Below, one piece after another: positions 61,234 to 64,000 of a stretch of DNA of 64,000 nucleotides. The position numbers were made by a program, and so were the translations under genes. The stretch is from CAWGXZ01 sp963826695 (GTDB lineage Bacteria > Pseudomonadota > Gammaproteobacteria > Burkholderiales > Burkholderiaceae_C), in NCBI GenBank assembly GCA_963826695.1, contig CAWGXZ010000001.1, positions 1 to 64,000 on the forward strand, given 5' to 3'. The notes below the pieces were generated by a model, which was given only the letters and a program-made list of their open reading frames with translations, had not been told where the DNA came from and made no database searches. How positions within the stretch are numbered: position 1 is the first letter of the stretch; every line of letters starts with the position of its first letter.

Positions 61234-62224
61234 TCACTCGGCCGTCGCGCCCGAGGTCTTCACCACCTGGGTCCACTTCTCCAGGTCCTTGGCAGCAAAC
61301 GCCTCGAATTCGGCGCTCGACATCAGCATCGGCTCGGCGCCAAGCGCAAACAGCCGTGCCTTGATCTCCGTCTGGTTGAGGATTTCACGAACCGCGACAT
61401 TGAGCTTGCGCTTGATTTCCGGATCGAGGTTGGCGGGCGCGAGCAGGCCGTACCAGGGCTTGGCATCGAAGCCGCTCAGGCCGAGTTCGGCCACCGTCGG
61501 GATATCGGGGAAGGCAGCCGAGCGCTTGGCGGCCGTGATCGCCAGCACCTTGATCTTGCCGGCCTTGACGTGCGGCATTGCCGGCAGCGGGTTCTCGAAC
61601 GAGACCGGCACCTCGCCGCTGAGCAGGGCGGTCATCGCCGGGCCCGAGCCGCGGTAGGGAATGTGCTGCAGCTTGGTTCCCGCCCGCAGGTTGAACATCT
61701 CACCGATGATGTGCTGCGGCGTGCCGGAGCCCGCCGAGGCGTAGTTCACCTTGTTGCCGGCCTGGCCGCGGGCGATCAGGTCCTTGAGGGTGTTGATGCC
61801 GGAGTCCGACTGCGTCAGGACGACGAAGGAGGCGCTGGCGAGCGGCGAGACGAAGCTCAGAATCCTTCATCGGCGAATACGGCAGCTTCGGATACAGCGA
61901 AGGCGCGATGACGATCGGTCCGCTCGCCGCCAGCAACAGCGAGTAGCCGTCGGGCAATGCCTTGGCGATGGCGTCGGTGCCGATGTTTCCGCCCGCGCCG
62001 GCGCGGTTCTCGACGATGACCGTCTGGCCCAGCTTCTCCTGCAGCTTGGCACCGATCATGCGAGCCAGCACGTCGGTGGTGCCGCCGGGGGCATACGGCG
62101 AAAGGATCTTGATGGCCTGCTTGCCAGGCCAGGCCTGTGCGGCCGCATCGAGCGGCATCCCAAAGGCAGCCAGTGCGAGCAGCGAGGCGCTGCCAACAGC
62201 GGTCAATCGGCGTCTTGAAATCAT
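61234..62224 (-). pseudogene. Bug/TctC-family tripartite tricarboxylate transporter substrate-binding protein, one frameshift
   Basis: Periplasmic binding protein. Signal peptide MISRRRLTAVGSASLLALAA to DAAAQAWP, then IKILSPYAPGGTTDVLARMI, VVENRAGAGGNIGTDAIAKA-type blocks, LPDGYSLLLAASGPIV, and after a frame change VNYASAGSGTPQHIIGEMFN, LQHIPYRGSGPAMTALLSGE and WYGLLAPANLDPEIKRKLNV. One indel near 61860 (after KLPYSPMKD) breaks it; corrected length is about 328 residues, the family norm. No TctA/TctB permease genes adjoin, as usual for the many orphan Bug proteins. Ligand unknown. Confidence 0.85.
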
Positions 62225-62325
62225 GGTGGGGTTCTGCTGGGTGCGTCCGCTGAGGTCATGGACGACATCGACGGTCCATGGGCATCTCAGGTTAACACCG
62301 CGGCGTGGTGCTCGCCGGCAGGCCG

Positions 62326-63531
62326 CTATTGCAGCGGCACTGAACCCGAATCCTCGTAGCGGCCCTTGCCATAGCCCTTGGCGCGGTACATGGCCTGGTC
62401 GGCACTGCGGATCAGTGCCGCCGCGTCGGCCGCATGATCCGGGTAGACGCTGACGCCGACGCTCGCGCTCGGCTGGACCCGCTCGCCTCCGATCGCAATT
62501 TCCTTGTCAACCATCTCGACGATCCGCTGTGCCACCAGCGTGGCCTCGGTCAGCGAGCAATCCTCCATGATGACGGTGAACTCGTCGCCGCCAAGGCGAC
62601 AGACGGTATCCGAGCCCCGGGCGCAGAGGCTCAGCCGAGTCGCCACCTCGCGCAACACACGGTCGCCCGCCTCGTGACCATGGCGATCGTTGACCGACTT
62701 GAAATCGTCCAGGTCGACCAGCAGCAGGGCGAAGCTGTTGCGCCGCCGCCTGGCCCGCTCGAGCGCGTGCTCGAGTCGGTCGAGAAAGACGCGCCGGTTG
62801 TACAGCCCGGTCAGCGGGTCGAGGTTGGCAACGCGTTCGAGCTCGGAATAGGCCTGCGCCAGCACCGCCATGTCGCGGCGCGCCTTTTCCGCCACCTCGC
62901 CGGCATTGCGGTAGGTCGCCAGTTCGGCTTCGAGCAGCGCCACGCGCTGCTGCAAGCCGGCGATCGTTCGACGCAGGCTATGCGGATCGGCCGCGGCCTT
63001 GATCGACAACCCGCACGGCACCACCAGCGAATGCACCCTGCACAAGGCCTCGACGGCATCGGGCGACCAGGCCGCGCCGAGCCGATGCATCGAGTAGAGG
63101 CAATGCAACTGCAGCGCGTGCTGCTTGGCGAAGCCGCACCAGATTTGCTCGAGGACCTGGACGGACTTCGCATCGCCGATGCCCCCGAGCATCGCCCCGA
63201 GTTCCGACACGAGGCGCACCCGCCGCGGGCTCGCACCACGCACTTGCGCCACCAGACCACCAACCACGGCATCGAAGCGATCGGGATCGGGAATGCCCGA
63301 GACGAGGATCTGGGCCAGCACTTCCTCGGCGTCGGCAGTGAGCAGCGCCCCTTCGGAATCCGCGCCCGCTGGAAGGCCACCATGGACGCGGGACGACAGC
63401 TCCTGCAGATTTGCGGCCGCGGCGATCACCAGCACCGACTCGCCTGCATTGCGCGAGCAGACGACGAGTTGCGCCGTGGCATCGACGACCGACCTGTCGT
63501 CGCTGCAAAACTGAACCACATGGGCGTTCAT
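62326..63531 (-). CDS. MEDS-domain diguanylate cyclase (GGDEF)
   Basis: 401 residues from ATG 63531, preferred over 63648 because the extra residues are unlike the domain. The N-terminal 190 residues look like a MEDS/DcmR-type sensor (HVVQFCSDDRSVVDATAQLV, GESVLVIAAAANLQELSSRV). A coiled-coil (LRRTIAGLQQRVALLEAELA) leads to the GGDEF domain: NLDPLTGLYNRRVFLDRL, inhibitory site R-G-S-D, active site RLGGDEFTVIMED and a typical end MYRAKGYGKGRYE. It should synthesise c-di-GMP and be product-inhibited. A possible client in the window is the MshEN-containing ATPase. Confidence 0.87.
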   Translation of the reverse strand: MNAHVVQFCSDDRSVVDATAQLVVCSRNAGESVLVIAAAANLQELSSRVHGGLPAGADSEGALLTADAEEVLAQILVSGIPDPDRFDAVVGGLVAQVRGASPRRVRLVSELGAMLGGIGDAKSVQVLEQIWCGFAKQHALQLHCLYSMHRLGAAWSPDAVEALCRVHSLVVPCGLSIKAAADPHSLRRTIAGLQQRVALLEAELATYRNAGEVAEKARRDMAVLAQAYSELERVANLDPLTGLYNRRVFLDRLEHALERARRRRNSFALLLVDLDDFKSVNDRHGHEAGDRVLREVATRLSLCARGSDTVCRLGGDEFTVIMEDCSLTEATLVAQRIVEMVDKEIAIGGERVQPSASVGVSVYPDHAADAAALIRSADQAMYRAKGYGKGRYEDSGSVPLQ

Positions 63532-63728
63532 CGAAACCGCGAATTGCTGCTTTTCGATGGCCCGCGCACGCCCAGGAAAACGCCAGGGGTGCAGGAGATC
63601 GGGGCTGCCAAGGGGGACGCCCAAGTTCCTGAAACTGGGGACGGCCACAGATTACATCGCATGTTGCGGAATGTAACCAGTCGCCCGACGGGCCGGTGCG
63701 ATGCGTCGACATGAAGCCACACACCGAA

Positions 63729-63804
63729 TGGTGGCCAAGGGCGGAATCGAACCACCGACACGCGGATTTTCAATCCGCTGCTCTACCGACTGAGCTACTT
63801 GGCC
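63729..63804 (-). tRNA. tRNA-Phe (anticodon GAA)
   Basis: 76 bases including encoded CCA. Acceptor stem GGCCAAG/CTTGGCC with discriminator A, D-arm GCTC-AGTCGGTA-GAGC, anticodon arm GCGGA-TTGAAAA-TCCGC with anticodon GAA, and T-arm GGTGG-TTCGATT-CCGCC. Anticodon GAA reads Phe codons. Confidence 0.95.
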
Positions 63805-63876
63805 AACAGGGGAAAATTATAGCCGCCGCGTTCGCCGCCGCCTGCGCCGAGCAGGTCGACCCTCAGGCCCGTGTCG

Positions 63877-64000
63877 TCAGGCCAGGCCGCGCTTGCCGCG
63901 GCTGAGATCGACGCCCAGCTGCTTCAGCTTGCGATAAAGATGCGTGCGTTCCAGCCCCGTCTTTTCCGCAACGCGGGTCATGCTGCCGTTTTCCTGCACC
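63877..64000 (-). CDS. C-terminal end of an NtrC-family response regulator (Fis-type HTH), cut by the window edge
   Basis: The last 40 codons are visible: VQENGSMTRVAEKTGLERTH then LYRKLKQLGVDLSRGKRGLA. This is a Fis-type helix-turn-helix as found at the end of sigma54-dependent activators, and the wording V-A-E-K-T-G-L-E-R-T-H-L-Y-R-K-L-K is especially like NtrX-type regulators. The AAA+ and receiver domains would lie beyond 64000. Confidence 0.75.
   Translation of the reverse strand, partial: VQENGSMTRVAEKTGLERTHLYRKLKQLGVDLSRGKRGLA

Overview
The window is GC-rich chromosomal DNA from a betaproteobacterium, most likely order Burkholderiales. The evidence is the gene order (glyA-nrdR-pilins-ribD-ribE-ribBA-ribH-nusB, ybgC-tolQRA, dxs-ispA-xseB, and a ctaC-ctaD-small protein-ctaG-DUF2970-ctaE oxidase cluster with SURF1, COX15, CtaB and SCO downstream), a Bug/TctC-type receptor and FolE2. 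The species cannot be named from the sequence alone.

Layout. 1-7.8 kb (minus strand): a nucleotide-sugar cluster for surface polysaccharide. It carries manC, fcl and gmd (GDP-mannose to GDP-fucose) followed by the four-enzyme CDP-3,6-dideoxyhexose route (reductase, rfbF, rfbG, rfbH). Every gene here is broken by one or more frameshifts although the protein similarity carries on in the other frames, so sequence error is a serious alternative to decay. 8.1-13.1 kb: a patch of toxin-antitoxin modules, intact, truncated and duplicated, wrapped around a metallo-beta-lactamase/beta-CASP gene that is itself partly duplicated. 13.3-21.9 kb: an exopolysaccharide export and polymerisation locus (EpsL-like barrel, PA2779-family protein, Wzy/O-antigen-ligase-like protein, BY-kinase co-polymerase, PHP phosphatase, Wza/EpsE-type export protein). 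22-23.5 kb: a damaged Uma2 gene and a HEPN-MNT pair. 23.5-25.1 kb: ubiD.

25.2-39.1 kb (plus strand): a lytic transglycosylase behind a clear sigma70-type promoter, then a ZTP (pfl) riboswitch in front of glyA, nrdR, four minor pseudopilins, the riboflavin operon ending in nusB, and ybgC-tolQ-tolR-tolA. tolB and pal do not follow tolA. A short repeat with inverted ends lies there instead, and its second copy is about 9.7 kb away behind a uspA gene.

39.4-49 kb: a DUF3047 protein, a remnant of an FAD disulfide oxidoreductase, a GspE/PilB-type ATPase with MshEN-like repeats, folE2, the isoprenoid genes ispA-dxs with xseB, a Rieske dioxygenase and uspA. 49.2-59 kb: the aa3-type cytochrome oxidase locus with assembly factors and heme A synthesis, including an unlisted 40-residue assembly protein. 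59-64 kb: a BioC-like methyltransferase, comF, a frameshifted Bug receptor, a MEDS-GGDEF diguanylate cyclase, tRNA-Phe and the Fis-type HTH end of an NtrC-family regulator.

No insertion sequence with a transposase, no prophage, no CRISPR array and no rRNA gene was seen. The most unusual parts are the toxin-antitoxin patch with its internal duplications, the paired inverted-end repeat, and the riboswitch.
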